DNA of 14,067 nt from assembly GCA_900543585.1 (NCBI GenBank), contig UQRP01000049.1, positions 1 to 14,067 of the forward strand. Reading direction: 5' to 3'. A model generated the notes under the pieces. That model had not been told where the DNA came from and ran no database searches. It worked only from the letters and a program-made list of their open reading frames with translations. Position 1 is the stretch's first letter. Each line of letters opens with the position of its first letter. Shown piece by piece: positions 6,779-14,067 of the stretch. The stretch comes from an uncultured Prevotella sp. (GTDB taxonomy: Bacteria; Bacteroidota; Bacteroidia; Bacteroidales; Bacteroidaceae). A program made the translations under genes and the position numbers.

Positions 6779-6799
6779 CATATTACAAGGAAGGATACT

Positions 6800-9700
6800 A
6801 TGAGAGAAAGTTTTTATAGAGTAGGACTTGACGTTGGTTCTACAACGGCAAAAATCGCTGTGTTGGACGAAGAGGACCATTTGGTCTACTCACGTTATGA
6901 GCGCCATAATGCCAAGGTGAGAGAACTTGTCACCAGTTATTTCGATGAGATACGGAGCCGTTTTGGTGACATCCGCATGGGACTGTGTGTCACAGGCTCT
7001 GTGGGTATGGCCACGGCAGATAGTTTGGGCGCGGAGTTCGTGCAGGAGGTCGTTGCAGCCACCGTCTTCGCCCGAAACCGTTATCCGCAGGCGAAGGCGC
7101 TCATCGATATTGGTGGTGAGGACGCTAAGGTGGTATTCTTCAACGGTAAGAGCATGGAGCTGCGAATGAACGGCAACTGTGCCGGTGGCACGGGAGCCTT
7201 CATCGACCAGATGTCCGTGCTCATGGGTTGTGACAACAATAAGATGAGTGACTTGGCCATGCAGGCCACACATATCTATCCGATGGCAGCCCGTTGTGGC
7301 GTCTTCGCCAAGACAGATATCCAAAACCTGATGTCACGCAACCTCCCTGAGGCTGACATCGCGGCAAGTATCTTCCATAGCATTGCTGTGCAGACGGTGA
7401 CGACCTTGAGTCATGGCTGCGATTTCCAGGCTCCTATCCTCCTCTGCGGCGGTCCGCTGACCTTCCTTCCGGCATTGCGCAGAGCCTTCGCCGACTATCT
7501 CAACATGCAACTCTCCGACTTCATCGTCTTGAAAGAGGGCAATCTTATTCCTGCCTTAGGCTGTGCCATCCGTAGCGGAAAGGCCCAGACGGTGATGCTC
7601 TCGCAGATAGAGGAACGGATTACCAACAGTGGAAATCCTGCTGCCTCCTCCTGTCCCTCCTGTGCCCATGTGGGTCAGGTGGAAGAGGAGTTGTCCCCGC
7701 TTTTCGCTTCTGAGGCAGAGCATGCGGCATGGCTGAAGGCCAAGGAGCGCTATGCCACCCCCGTCTATGCCATGCACCAGGGCCGTGAGGATGTCGTCAT
7801 AGGCATCGACTCCGGGTCCACAACGACAAAGATTATTGCGGTCCGCGCTTTCGGTCCTGCTGCCGGGCAGATAGTCTTCACCGATTATTCCATGAATCTC
7901 GGCAACCCCATCCGCGCTGTCGAGGAGGGCTTGCGTCGTCTGCAAGCCAAGGCCGCCGAGACCGATACCGACCTGCATATCGTCAGCTCCTGCTCGACAG
8001 GTTATGGCGAGGAGCTCATCAAGGCAGCTTTCAACCTTGACAGCGGCATCATCGAGACCATGGCCCACTATCGCGCCGCCGCCCGGTTGATGCCCGACGT
8101 CAGTTTTATCCTCGACATCGGTGGCCAGGACATGAAGGCCATCTTTGTTGAGAATGGTGCCGTGACACGTATGGAGCTCAACGAGGCCTGCTCGTCAGGT
8201 TGTGGCACCTTCATCCAGACCTTCGCCCGAGGCCTGGGCTATAAAGTTCAGGACTTCGCACAGATAGCATGCCGCGGGGTCCATCCCAGTGATTTAGGCA
8301 CACGCTGCACTGTCTTTATGAATTCCAAGGTCAAGCAGGTGATGCGTGAGGGCGCCACCGTCGAGGACATCGCCGCCGGTCTGAGCTATTCCGTGGTGCG
8401 CAACTGCCTGTATAAAGTACTGAAACTCCATGGCAACGACAGCTTGGGCGGACATGTCGTCGTACAGGGCGGTACGATGAAGAACGACTCCGTGGTCAGA
8501 GCCTTCGAACTGCTGAGCCACACCGAGGTGGCACGCAGCAATATGCCCGAGATGATGGGTGCCTATGGCTGTGCCTTGCATGCCATCGCTGAAATCCGTG
8601 ATACCGATGCGGCCGTCGCCAAGGCACATACCCTTGACGACCTGCTCAATATGGCAACCTACGACACCAAGCTCCTCAACTGTAAAGGCTGCGAGAACCA
8701 TTGCTTCGTGACCATGTATAAGTTTGCCGGAGGGCGCCGTTTCTATTCCGGCAACAAGTGCGAGCGCGTCTTCAACAATAAAGGCAAAGACTATGTCAAG
8801 GGAGAGAACATCTATCCCTATAAATACCATCTTCTCTTTGACAGAGCTGAGGAACCTGTGGAGACCGACCCGAGGAAGCCTGTTGTCGCCATTCCGCGTG
8901 TGCTGAACATGTATGAGGACTTCCCCTTCTGGCACACGCTGTTCACCAAAGCCGGTTTCCAGGTCATGCTGAGCTCCGAGAGCACCTTCCAGCGCTATGA
9001 GGGCGCCTTGTCCTCTGTCATGAGCGACAACATCTGTTTTCCTGCCAAACTTGTCCACTCCCATGTCAAGGAGCTCGATGAGCGGTTGTCACAACTTCCT
9101 GACGGGCGCCAGGGCTTTATCTTCATGCCCTACGTCATCTTTGAGCATCAGGACGACGACCGCAATATCAACAGCTACAACTGTCCTATCGTCTCAGCCT
9201 ATTCCGATGTCATCCGCTCGGCCATGACGCTCAGCCATGAGGTTGTCTCGCCGGTTATCAACTTCCGCGACGCCAAGCTCTTGGCTAAGCAGATAGACGG
9301 ATTCCTCAAAGGCTATGGCATTGCCCGTAAGACGCGTGCCGCAGCCCTTCATGCCGCTGTGACCGCCCAGCACGACTATGTCGCCGCCGTCCACAACAAG
9401 GCCGAGGAACTGTTGGCAGCCAGCCGCCGCGACCATCGCCTGACGATACTCTTAGCTGGCCGACCCTATCATACCGACCCGCTGATACAGCACAAACTCT
9501 CGGAGATGATTGCCGCCTTAGGTGTCAACGTCATCTCTGAGGATATCGTCCGTGGAGACATGCAGACGGGCACCGGCGAGACCTTCCTCGTCAGACAGTG
9601 GGCCTACATGAACCGTATCATCAAGGCAGGACAGTGGTGTGCCGAACAGCCTGACGACATCCACTTCGTGCAGATGACGTCCTTTGGTTGCGGTCCTGAC

Positions 9701-11149
9701 TCCTTCATCCAGGACGAGGTGCGCGCCATCATGAAGAACCACAACAAACCTTATACCCTTCTGAAGATTGATGATGTGAGCAATATCGGCAGTCTGAAGC
9801 TCCGTGTCCGCTCGCTCATAGAGAGTCTGAGAGGTGAGACCGCCCAGACTGCTGCCGACGAGGTCATCGACACCACAGAGACGGCACAGGAGGCACCAAG
9901 GCACAATGAGGACAAGAAGCCCCAGCGCAAGATTCTCGCGCCTTACTTCACCGAGTATCTCACTCCATTGCTCTCACCCCTCTGCCGACTCATCGGCTGG
10001 GATGTGGAGGTGTTGCCGCGGAGCGATGCTGAGAGTGCCGAATATGGTTTGAAATATGCCAACAACGAGGTCTGCTATCCCGCCACTCTCATCGTCGGCG
10101 ACTTCGTCAAGGCCTTGCGCTCGGGGAAATACGATCCCGACAAGGTTGCTGTGGTGATGAGCCAGACCGGTGGCCAGTGCCGTGCCACCAACTATACGGC
10201 CCTTATCCGCCGTGCGCTTAATGCCAACGGTTTCGAAAAGGTGCCATTGCTCACCCTCGGCGTCTCTACCAATGCCGATGACGACCAGGCCGACTCCCTT
10301 AACGTGCCATGGATGAAATATGCGTCCACCATCGTCACGGGACTGCTCTTTGGCGACACCATTTCCAAGATGTACCATGGTGCCGTGAGCCGTCTGCGCA
10401 GCGATGCCTACCTTGTGGGCGGACGCTACGCCAACAAGGCGGAATATCTGCGTGCCAAATACCTGTCGATGGCCGCCAAACCCATCCTTGCTAACAGTGC
10501 CAAGGGCATTATGGACCTCATCCCGAAGGCTGCTGCCGACTTCGACGCCATCACCGCCGACAAGGACATCCCGGCGGTGGGTATCGTGGGCGAGATATTC
10601 CTGAAGTTCAATCCTTTTGCCCATCAGTTCTTAGCCAGCCGCATCATAGAGAAAGGCTGCGAGGTAGTCCCCCCGCTGCTCACACCTTTCTTCTTCCAGG
10701 AGTTTGTCAATGCCATCGTGCAGAAACACATGGGGCTGAAATGCTCCCATGTCCCCGACTTCCTCGTCAAGAGCATCTACAGCCTTATCTGGCGCCGCGA
10801 GGAGAAAATCAATCAGCTGGCCTCGCGCTTCCGCTACTTCCGGCCGTTCACGAACATCTTCGACGATGCCAAGGATGTCAACGGCGTCGTCTCCCTGGCC
10901 GCACAGTTTGGCGAGGGGTGGCTGTTGCCCAGCGACATCATTGGACTTGTGAAGCAGGGCGTGAACAACGTGGCCAGTCTTCAGCCTTTCGGTTGCATCG
11001 CCAACCATATCGTCTCAAAAGGCATAGAGAAGAAGCTCAAGAAACTCTATCCGCAGCTCAACCTTGTGTCGCTCGACTTCGACAGCGGTGTCTCGGCGGT
11101 GAACGTCACCAACCGTCTCCTGCTCTTCCTCGACAGCATAGCCTCGTAA
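6800..11149 (+). CDS. Large fused acyl-CoA dehydratase activase-related protein
   Basis: The 1449-aa cytoplasmic protein holds two BadF/BadG/BcrA/HgdC-type ATPase modules. The first has GLDVGSTTAK (9-18), DIGGEDAK, and cluster cysteines C127 (NCAGGTG) and C166 (RCGVFAK), the same positions as the [4Fe-4S] ligands of HgdC. The second has GIDSGSTTTK (335-344), DIGGQDMK, C464 and C468 (ACSSGCG) and C503 (RCTVF). A cysteine group follows (C628, C631, C635, C654), then dehydratase-like regions with GRPYHTDP (887-894), GCGPDSF (963-969), an acidic linker (about 1010-1040), NEVCYPA (C1092), TGGQCRATNY (C1127) and PFGCIANH (C1398). HgdC-type proteins use ATP to drive a low-potential electron into radical dehydratases. 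Here activase and dehydratase-like parts share one chain, and the substrate is unknown. The ATG at 6800 follows GGAAGGA, an unusually good Shine-Dalgarno for this window, and lies after the promoter; an in-frame ATG at 6761 lies before it. Confidence 0.88.
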   Translation: MRESFYRVGLDVGSTTAKIAVLDEEDHLVYSRYERHNAKVRELVTSYFDEIRSRFGDIRMGLCVTGSVGMATADSLGAEFVQEVVAATVFARNRYPQAKALIDIGGEDAKVVFFNGKSMELRMNGNCAGGTGAFIDQMSVLMGCDNNKMSDLAMQATHIYPMAARCGVFAKTDIQNLMSRNLPEADIAASIFHSIAVQTVTTLSHGCDFQAPILLCGGPLTFLPALRRAFADYLNMQLSDFIVLKEGNLIPALGCAIRSGKAQTVMLSQIEERITNSGNPAASSCPSCAHVGQVEEELSPLFASEAEHAAWLKAKERYATPVYAMHQGREDVVIGIDSGSTTTKIIAVRAFGPAAGQIVFTDYSMNLGNPIRAVEEGLRRLQAKAAETDTDLHIVSSCSTGYGEELIKAAFNLDSGIIETMAHYRAAARLMPDVSFILDIGGQDMKAIFVENGAVTRMELNEACSSGCGTFIQTFARGLGYKVQDFAQIACRGVHPSDLGTRCTVFMNSKVKQVMREGATVEDIAAGLSYSVVRNCLYKVLKLHGNDSLGGHVVVQGGTMKNDSVVRAFELLSHTEVARSNMPEMMGAYGCALHAIAEIRDTDAAVAKAHTLDDLLNMATYDTKLLNCKGCENHCFVTMYKFAGGRRFYSGNKCERVFNNKGKDYVKGENIYPYKYHLLFDRAEEPVETDPRKPVVAIPRVLNMYEDFPFWHTLFTKAGFQVMLSSESTFQRYEGALSSVMSDNICFPAKLVHSHVKELDERLSQLPDGRQGFIFMPYVIFEHQDDDRNINSYNCPIVSAYSDVIRSAMTLSHEVVSPVINFRDAKLLAKQIDGFLKGYGIARKTRAAALHAAVTAQHDYVAAVHNKAEELLAASRRDHRLTILLAGRPYHTDPLIQHKLSEMIAALGVNVISEDIVRGDMQTGTGETFLVRQWAYMNRIIKAGQWCAEQPDDIHFVQMTSFGCGPDSFIQDEVRAIMKNHNKPYTLLKIDDVSNIGSLKLRVRSLIESLRGETAQTAADEVIDTTETAQEAPRHNEDKKPQRKILAPYFTEYLTPLLSPLCRLIGWDVEVLPRSDAESAEYGLKYANNEVCYPATLIVGDFVKALRSGKYDPDKVAVVMSQTGGQCRATNYTALIRRALNANGFEKVPLLTLGVSTNADDDQADSLNVPWMKYASTIVTGLLFGDTISKMYHGAVSRLRSDAYLVGGRYANKAEYLRAKYLSMAAKPILANSAKGIMDLIPKAAADFDAITADKDIPAVGIVGEIFLKFNPFAHQFLASRIIEKGCEVVPPLLTPFFFQEFVNAIVQKHMGLKCSHVPDFLVKSIYSLIWRREEKINQLASRFRYFRPFTNIFDDAKDVNGVVSLAAQFGEGWLLPSDIIGLVKQGVNNVASLQPFGCIANHIVSKGIEKKLKKLYPQLNLVSLDFDSGVSAVNVTNRLLLFLDSIAS

Positions 11150-11199
11150 GGCAGGCCGTCGTCTCGTCAGCCTCATTAGCCTCATTCGGTCACCGTTCT

Positions 11200-11994
11200 A
11201 TGAATATTATCAAAATCACATCGCTCGACCATCCTGGTCTGGAGCCCTATGCCAAGCTCACCGACAAGCAGATGCGCAATGTGCTGCATCCCGCCGACGC
11301 TATCATCGTTGTAGAGAGTCCTAAGGTCATCACCACCGCCCTCAATGCCGGTTGTGAGCCTTTGTCGCTGCTCTGTGAGCAACGGCATATCGAGGGCGAC
11401 GCCAAGGACATCCTTGCCCGCGTCGGCGACATCCCCGTCTTTACCGGCAGCCGTGAGGTGCTGGCCTCGCTCACCGGCTACACGCTGACGCGTGGCGTGC
11501 TCTGTGCCATGCGGCGCCCCGTGACCCCTTTGGCAGCTGATGTCTGTCGTGGTGCGCGCCGTGTCGTCGTCATCGACGCTGTCTGCGACACCACGAATAT
11601 CGGTGCCATCTTCCGCTCGGCGGCAGCGTTGGGCATCGACGCCGCTTTGCTCACGGGCGACAGCTGCGACCCCTTCAACAGACGGGCCATCCGCGTATCC
11701 ATGGGGACGGTCTTCCAACTGCCATGGGCATGGATAGACAGTCCCGACGAGGTGCGCAACTACGGTTTCAAGACCGTGGCCATGGCCTTACGCCACGACA
11801 GCATCAGTCTCGACGCCCCCGCGCTGAAGGCAGAGCCGCATCTCGCCATCGTCATGGGCACAGAAGGTGACGGACTGCCCGCCGAGGCCATAGCCGGAGC
11901 CGACTATGTGGTGAAGATTCCCATGCGCCACGGCGTAGACTCGCTGAATGTTGCTGCTGCTTCGGCAGTGGCTTTCTATGAACTGACAAGATAA
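11200..11994 (+). CDS. SPOUT-class (TrmH/SpoU family) RNA 2'-O-methyltransferase
   Basis: The 264-aa protein carries the three SPOUT motifs of SAM-dependent ribose methyltransferases: NIGAIFRSA at residues 133-141, IVMGTEGDGLP at 217-227 and IPMRHGVDSLNVAAA at 240-254. The DPFNRRAIRVSMG segment at 157-169 is typical of the TsnR/RlmB-like branch. The N-terminal 110 residues look like the substrate-binding domain of that branch. The target nucleotide (rRNA or tRNA) cannot be told from sequence, so no symbol is given. The frame is open far upstream into the preceding gene, but the first codon that leaves the family's normal N-terminus without overlap is the ATG at 11200. It starts 50 bases after the activase-like gene with no promoter or terminator between, so co-transcription is likely. 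Confidence 0.9.
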   Translation: MNIIKITSLDHPGLEPYAKLTDKQMRNVLHPADAIIVVESPKVITTALNAGCEPLSLLCEQRHIEGDAKDILARVGDIPVFTGSREVLASLTGYTLTRGVLCAMRRPVTPLAADVCRGARRVVVIDAVCDTTNIGAIFRSAAALGIDAALLTGDSCDPFNRRAIRVSMGTVFQLPWAWIDSPDEVRNYGFKTVAMALRHDSISLDAPALKAEPHLAIVMGTEGDGLPAEAIAGADYVVKIPMRHGVDSLNVAAASAVAFYELTR

Positions 11995-11998
11995 GCAA

Positions 11999-12042
11999 GG
12001 GGTGTCCCGCCAAGGAGAGCGGAGGCACCCTTTAATTTTTTC
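11999..12042 (+). terminator. Intrinsic terminator after the methyltransferase gene
   Basis: GGGTGT (12000-12005) pairs with GCACCC (12025-12030), with an inner CGC/GCG pairing, followed by TTTAATTTTTT. It begins five bases after the stop codon. Confidence 0.8.
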
Positions 12043-12052
12043 CGTCGTTTTC

Positions 12053-12083
12053 TTTGTCATGTCCGCCTTTTCCACTAACTTTG
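12053..12083 (+). promoter_or_regulatory. Bacteroidetes-type promoter for tdk
   Basis: A -33 TTTG at 12053-12056 and a -7 TAACTTTG at 12076-12083 are separated by 19 bases. The start codon ATG at 12093 lies only 10 bases past the -7 box, so the mRNA would be nearly leaderless. A TTG at 12054, in frame with tdk, is part of the -33 box and cannot be the start. Confidence 0.75.
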
Positions 12084-12092
12084 GCAACTGTT

Positions 12093-12707
12093 ATGATGGA
12101 GAATCTGATAGGGGAGGGCCACCGCCCCGGTAGAATAGAGGTGGTCTGTGGGTCTATGTTCTCAGGAAAGACCGAGGAGCTGATACGTCGTCTGAAGCGT
12201 GCGAAGATAGCACGGCAGCGTGTCATCATCTTCAAGCCTGTGCTCGACACCCGCTATTCCGACAAGGATGTCGTCAGCCATGACCACAATAGCATCCATT
12301 CCATTCCTGTGGACACCTCGGCGGCCATCGCCAGTCAGGCCAAGGGATATGATGTCATAGGCATCGACGAGGCTCAGTTCTTCGACGAGGGCCTTCTCAA
12401 TGTCTGCAACCGTCTGGCCTATCAGGGTGTGCGCGTTATCATCGCCGGGCTCGACATGGACTTCCAGGGCCAGCCCTTCGGACCTATCCCCGCGCTCCTC
12501 GCCGTGGCTGATGAGGTGACTAAGGTGCACGCCATTTGTGTGAAGTGTGGCAATTTAGCTTATGCCAGCCACCGGTTGGTGAAGAACTCGTCGCAGGTCA
12601 TGTTGGGCGAGAAGACGGAATATGAGCCGCTCTGCCGTGAATGCTTCCGGAAGGCGCTGGAAGAGGACAAGCGCAACGAGCGGTCAAAGGATATCTTTGA
12701 CAATTAG
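12093..12707 (+). CDS. tdk: Thymidine kinase
   Basis: Type II thymidine kinase phosphorylates thymidine (and deoxyuridine) with ATP in the salvage pathway. In the 204-aa product the Walker A loop GSMFSGKT is at residues 20-27, GIDEAQFF at 90-97 contains catalytic E93, and AGLDMDFQGQPFGP follows at about 118-131. The structural zinc site is C149 and C152 (ICVKCG) with C181 and C184 (PLCREC). The lasso-loop segment TEYEPLC is intact. The start is ATG 12093 or the adjacent ATG 12096; both leave about 13 residues before GRIEVVCG, normal for Bacteroidetes homologues. There is no Shine-Dalgarno sequence, and the promoter is 10 bases upstream. The next gene follows 64 bases later without a terminator, so read-through is likely. 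Confidence 0.95.
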   Translation: MMENLIGEGHRPGRIEVVCGSMFSGKTEELIRRLKRAKIARQRVIIFKPVLDTRYSDKDVVSHDHNSIHSIPVDTSAAIASQAKGYDVIGIDEAQFFDEGLLNVCNRLAYQGVRVIIAGLDMDFQGQPFGPIPALLAVADEVTKVHAICVKCGNLAYASHRLVKNSSQVMLGEKTEYEPLCRECFRKALEEDKRNERSKDIFDN

Positions 12708-12713
12708 GCATCG

Positions 12714-12738
12714 CCTTCCTGCAAAAGGAGAAGGAAGG
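12714..12738 (+). other. Hairpin in the tdk to AI-2E gap
   Basis: CCTTCCT (12714-12720) and AGGAAGG (12732-12738) pair over 7 bp with an 11-base loop. There is no T tract, so it is not a standard terminator; it may stabilise the tdk mRNA end or affect the downstream gene. No promoter is visible in this gap. Confidence 0.4.
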
Positions 12739-12771
12739 TGTCGAACATCTATGCAATGACAGATTTAGAAG

Positions 12772-13941
12772 ATGGAAAACAATATCAAGAACAATGTGAT
12801 TACTTTCGACAAGTTTATCAGAATAGCCGGCGTGCTGCTCATCATCGCCGCCGTATTCTTCCTTGTCAACTACCTCAGTGCGGTGCTCATCCCCTTCTTT
12901 GTGGCTTGGCTCTTCGCCTATCTGCTCTATCCCGTGGTGAAGTTCATCGAGAACAAGCTGCATGTCCGTATCAGGGCCCTTTCCATCATCCTCACCATGG
13001 CGCTCGTCGTGGCGGTGATAGGCCTCATCGTCTATCTCATTATCCCGCCCATGATAGAGCAGTTCCAAAAACTCTACGTCATCCTCACCAACTGGCTGCA
13101 CGAGACCACCCATACCAATAATATCACGGCATGGCTCAGCTCTGTCATCTCTGACAACCAGGAGACCATCCAGCGCTTCTTCAAGAGCCGCGACTTCACT
13201 GACGCGCTGAAGACGACGATGCCTAAGGTCTTCAGTGTCTTGGGTCAGACGGCCAATGTCATCATCAGCGTTGTGGCCTCGCTCATCACGCTGCTCTATA
13301 CCTTCTTCATCCTCATGGACTACGAGTTCCTCACTGAGAACTGGATACGCATCTTCCCGAAGAAGAACCGTCCGTTCTGGCATGAGCTGGCCCTCGACGT
13401 GGAGCGCGAGCTCAACAACTATATCCGTGGTCAGGGTACCGTGGCTTTCTGCATGGGTGTGATGTTCTGCATAGGCTTCTCCATCATGGACTTCCCCATG
13501 GCTATTGGCCTGGGTATCATGATAGGTATCCTCGACCTCGTGCCTTATCTCCATACCTTCGCCCTCATTCCCACGGCTTTCCTGGCTATGCTCAAGGCTG
13601 CCGATACGGGCCAGAGCTTCTGGGCTATCTTTGGTATGGCGGTCGGTCTCTTTGCCTTGGTACAGGTTATTTCCGATATGGTGGTCACGCCAAAGATTAT
13701 GGGTAAGGCCATGGGCCTCAACCCTGCTATCCTCCTTCTCTCGCTGTCGGTATGGGGCGCTATCTTCGGGTTCATCGGACTGATTATTGCCCTGCCGCTC
13801 ACCACGCTCATCATTGCCTATTGGAAGCGCTATGTCACCAAAGAGGGCGATGAACTGCCGGTGCCGCCATCCATGGCCATGGAGATAGGTGCGCATGCTG
13901 GTGGAGATGGAGAGAAAGAAGAGAAAGAAAGTGTTAAATAA
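12772..13941 (+). CDS. AI-2E (TqsA/YhhT-like) family membrane transporter
   Basis: The 389-aa inner-membrane protein has about eight hydrophobic segments (near residues 16-36, 38-55, 68-92, 155-183, 222-240, 243-275, 284-305, 317-347) and a soluble loop at roughly 95-150. The family signature is present: ILDLVPYLHTF at 253-263 and TPKIMGKAMGLNPAILLLS at 306-324, followed by a small-residue-rich final helix pair. The C-terminal tail is highly charged (GEKEEKESVK). E. coli TqsA exports AI-2, but other members act as ion antiporters or are uncharacterised, so AI-2 transport is only a possibility here; luxS is in the same window. The ATG at 12772 leaves a short polar N-terminus before helix 1. 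An ATG at 12756 is out of frame. It is probably transcribed with tdk. Confidence 0.88.
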   Translation: MENNIKNNVITFDKFIRIAGVLLIIAAVFFLVNYLSAVLIPFFVAWLFAYLLYPVVKFIENKLHVRIRALSIILTMALVVAVIGLIVYLIIPPMIEQFQKLYVILTNWLHETTHTNNITAWLSSVISDNQETIQRFFKSRDFTDALKTTMPKVFSVLGQTANVIISVVASLITLLYTFFILMDYEFLTENWIRIFPKKNRPFWHELALDVERELNNYIRGQGTVAFCMGVMFCIGFSIMDFPMAIGLGIMIGILDLVPYLHTFALIPTAFLAMLKAADTGQSFWAIFGMAVGLFALVQVISDMVVTPKIMGKAMGLNPAILLLSLSVWGAIFGFIGLIIALPLTTLIIAYWKRYVTKEGDELPVPPSMAMEIGAHAGGDGEKEEKESVK

Positions 13942-13949
13942 GTGTTAAA
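13930..13949 (+). repeat. 9-bp direct repeat across the stop codon
   Basis: AGTGTTAAA occurs at 13930-13938 and again at 13941-13949, an 11-base period, just upstream of the tRNA promoter. The function is unknown and it may be chance. Confidence 0.35.
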
Positions 13950-13985
13950 GGCTATAAACCTTTAGTCGCTGTCACATAAAAGTAG

Positions 13986-13993
13986 TACTTTTG
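13986..13993 (+). promoter_or_regulatory. Promoter -7 element of the tRNA-Tyr gene
   Basis: TACTTTTG followed by CAA matches the TAnnTTTG consensus. A degenerate -33 box, TTTA, is at 13961-13964, 21 bases upstream. The predicted start site is about 15 bases before the mature tRNA. Confidence 0.65.
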
Positions 13994-14014
13994 CAATCGC
14001 TTTGAAAGAAGCAC

Positions 14015-14067
14015 GGGTGGTTACCAGAGTGGCCAAATGGGGCAGACTGTAAATCTGCTGGCTCTTG
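14015..14067 (+). tRNA. tRNA-Tyr (GTA anticodon), 3' part outside window
   Basis: The 5' acceptor strand GGGTGGT is at 14015-14021, followed by TA. The D arm CCA...TGG lies at 14024-14040 with the GTGGCCAAA loop. The anticodon stem GCAGA/TCTGC is at 14042-14046 and 14054-14058, with anticodon GTA at 14049-14051. The start of a long variable arm, typical of bacterial tRNA-Tyr, follows. The sequence ends before the T arm. Confidence 0.92.

Noticed and set aside
6761..6799. Upstream ATG of the activase-like gene
   Set aside because: It lies before and inside the predicted -7 box, adds a non-conserved 13-residue tail, and the ATG at 6800 has a good Shine-Dalgarno and places the cluster cysteines at 127 and 166 as in HgdC.
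10741..11199. Extended N-terminus of the RNA methyltransferase
   Set aside because: It would overlap the preceding gene by about 400 bases and encodes arginine- and proline-rich, non-domain sequence.
12054..12092. TTG start for tdk at 12054
   Set aside because: The codon is part of the -33 promoter box and the added residues are not family-like.
12598..13896. Open frame of 432 codons on the minus strand opposite the AI-2E gene
   Set aside because: Its composition (rich in His, Glu, Asp, Arg) is what results from reading a hydrophobic membrane-protein gene backwards; no family is recognised.

Overview
The window looks like a chromosomal segment of a Bacteroidetes bacterium, most likely Prevotella-like. 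Three things point there. Promoters of the TTTG / TAnnTTTG type sit in nearly every intergenic gap. Most genes lack a Shine-Dalgarno sequence. The gene set includes a MurF-alanine racemase fusion, a Bacteroides-type thymidine kinase, a very large fused CoA-dehydratase activase-like protein and a YfhO-family membrane protein. The assignment is inference from these traits, not from a search.

Layout. Bases 1-2325 (minus strand) hold a YfhO-family polytopic membrane protein cut off by the window edge. A compact, almost symmetric divergent promoter (2347-2373) separates it from mtnN (TTG start) and luxS on the plus strand. These two genes detoxify S-adenosylhomocysteine and release AI-2 precursor. 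Next, with its own promoter, comes an 835-aa MurF-Alr fusion that couples D-alanine supply to the last cytoplasmic step of peptidoglycan precursor synthesis; a strong terminator follows.

Bases 6246-6799 contain no credible protein gene but are dense in signals: two palindromes (one of Crp/Fnr type), a full promoter at 6348-6379, about 315 bases of structured, T-rich repetitive sequence, a 17-bp terminator hairpin ending at 6700, and then a new promoter for the next gene. This reads as an independently transcribed non-coding RNA of unassigned family and is the best candidate here for something undescribed.

Bases 6800-11149 encode the 1449-aa protein with two activase-type ATPase modules fused to dehydratase-like C-terminal regions. 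A SPOUT (TrmH-like) RNA methyltransferase follows, probably in the same operon, ending in a terminator. Then come tdk, with a promoter so close that the mRNA should be nearly leaderless, an AI-2E family membrane protein, and the start of a tRNA-Tyr gene that runs off the right end.

The genes are mostly housekeeping: methyl cycle, cell wall, RNA modification, nucleotide salvage. No insertion sequence, phage gene, CRISPR array or other sign of recent transfer was seen. The unexplained items are the intergenic RNA locus and the substrate of the activase-like protein.
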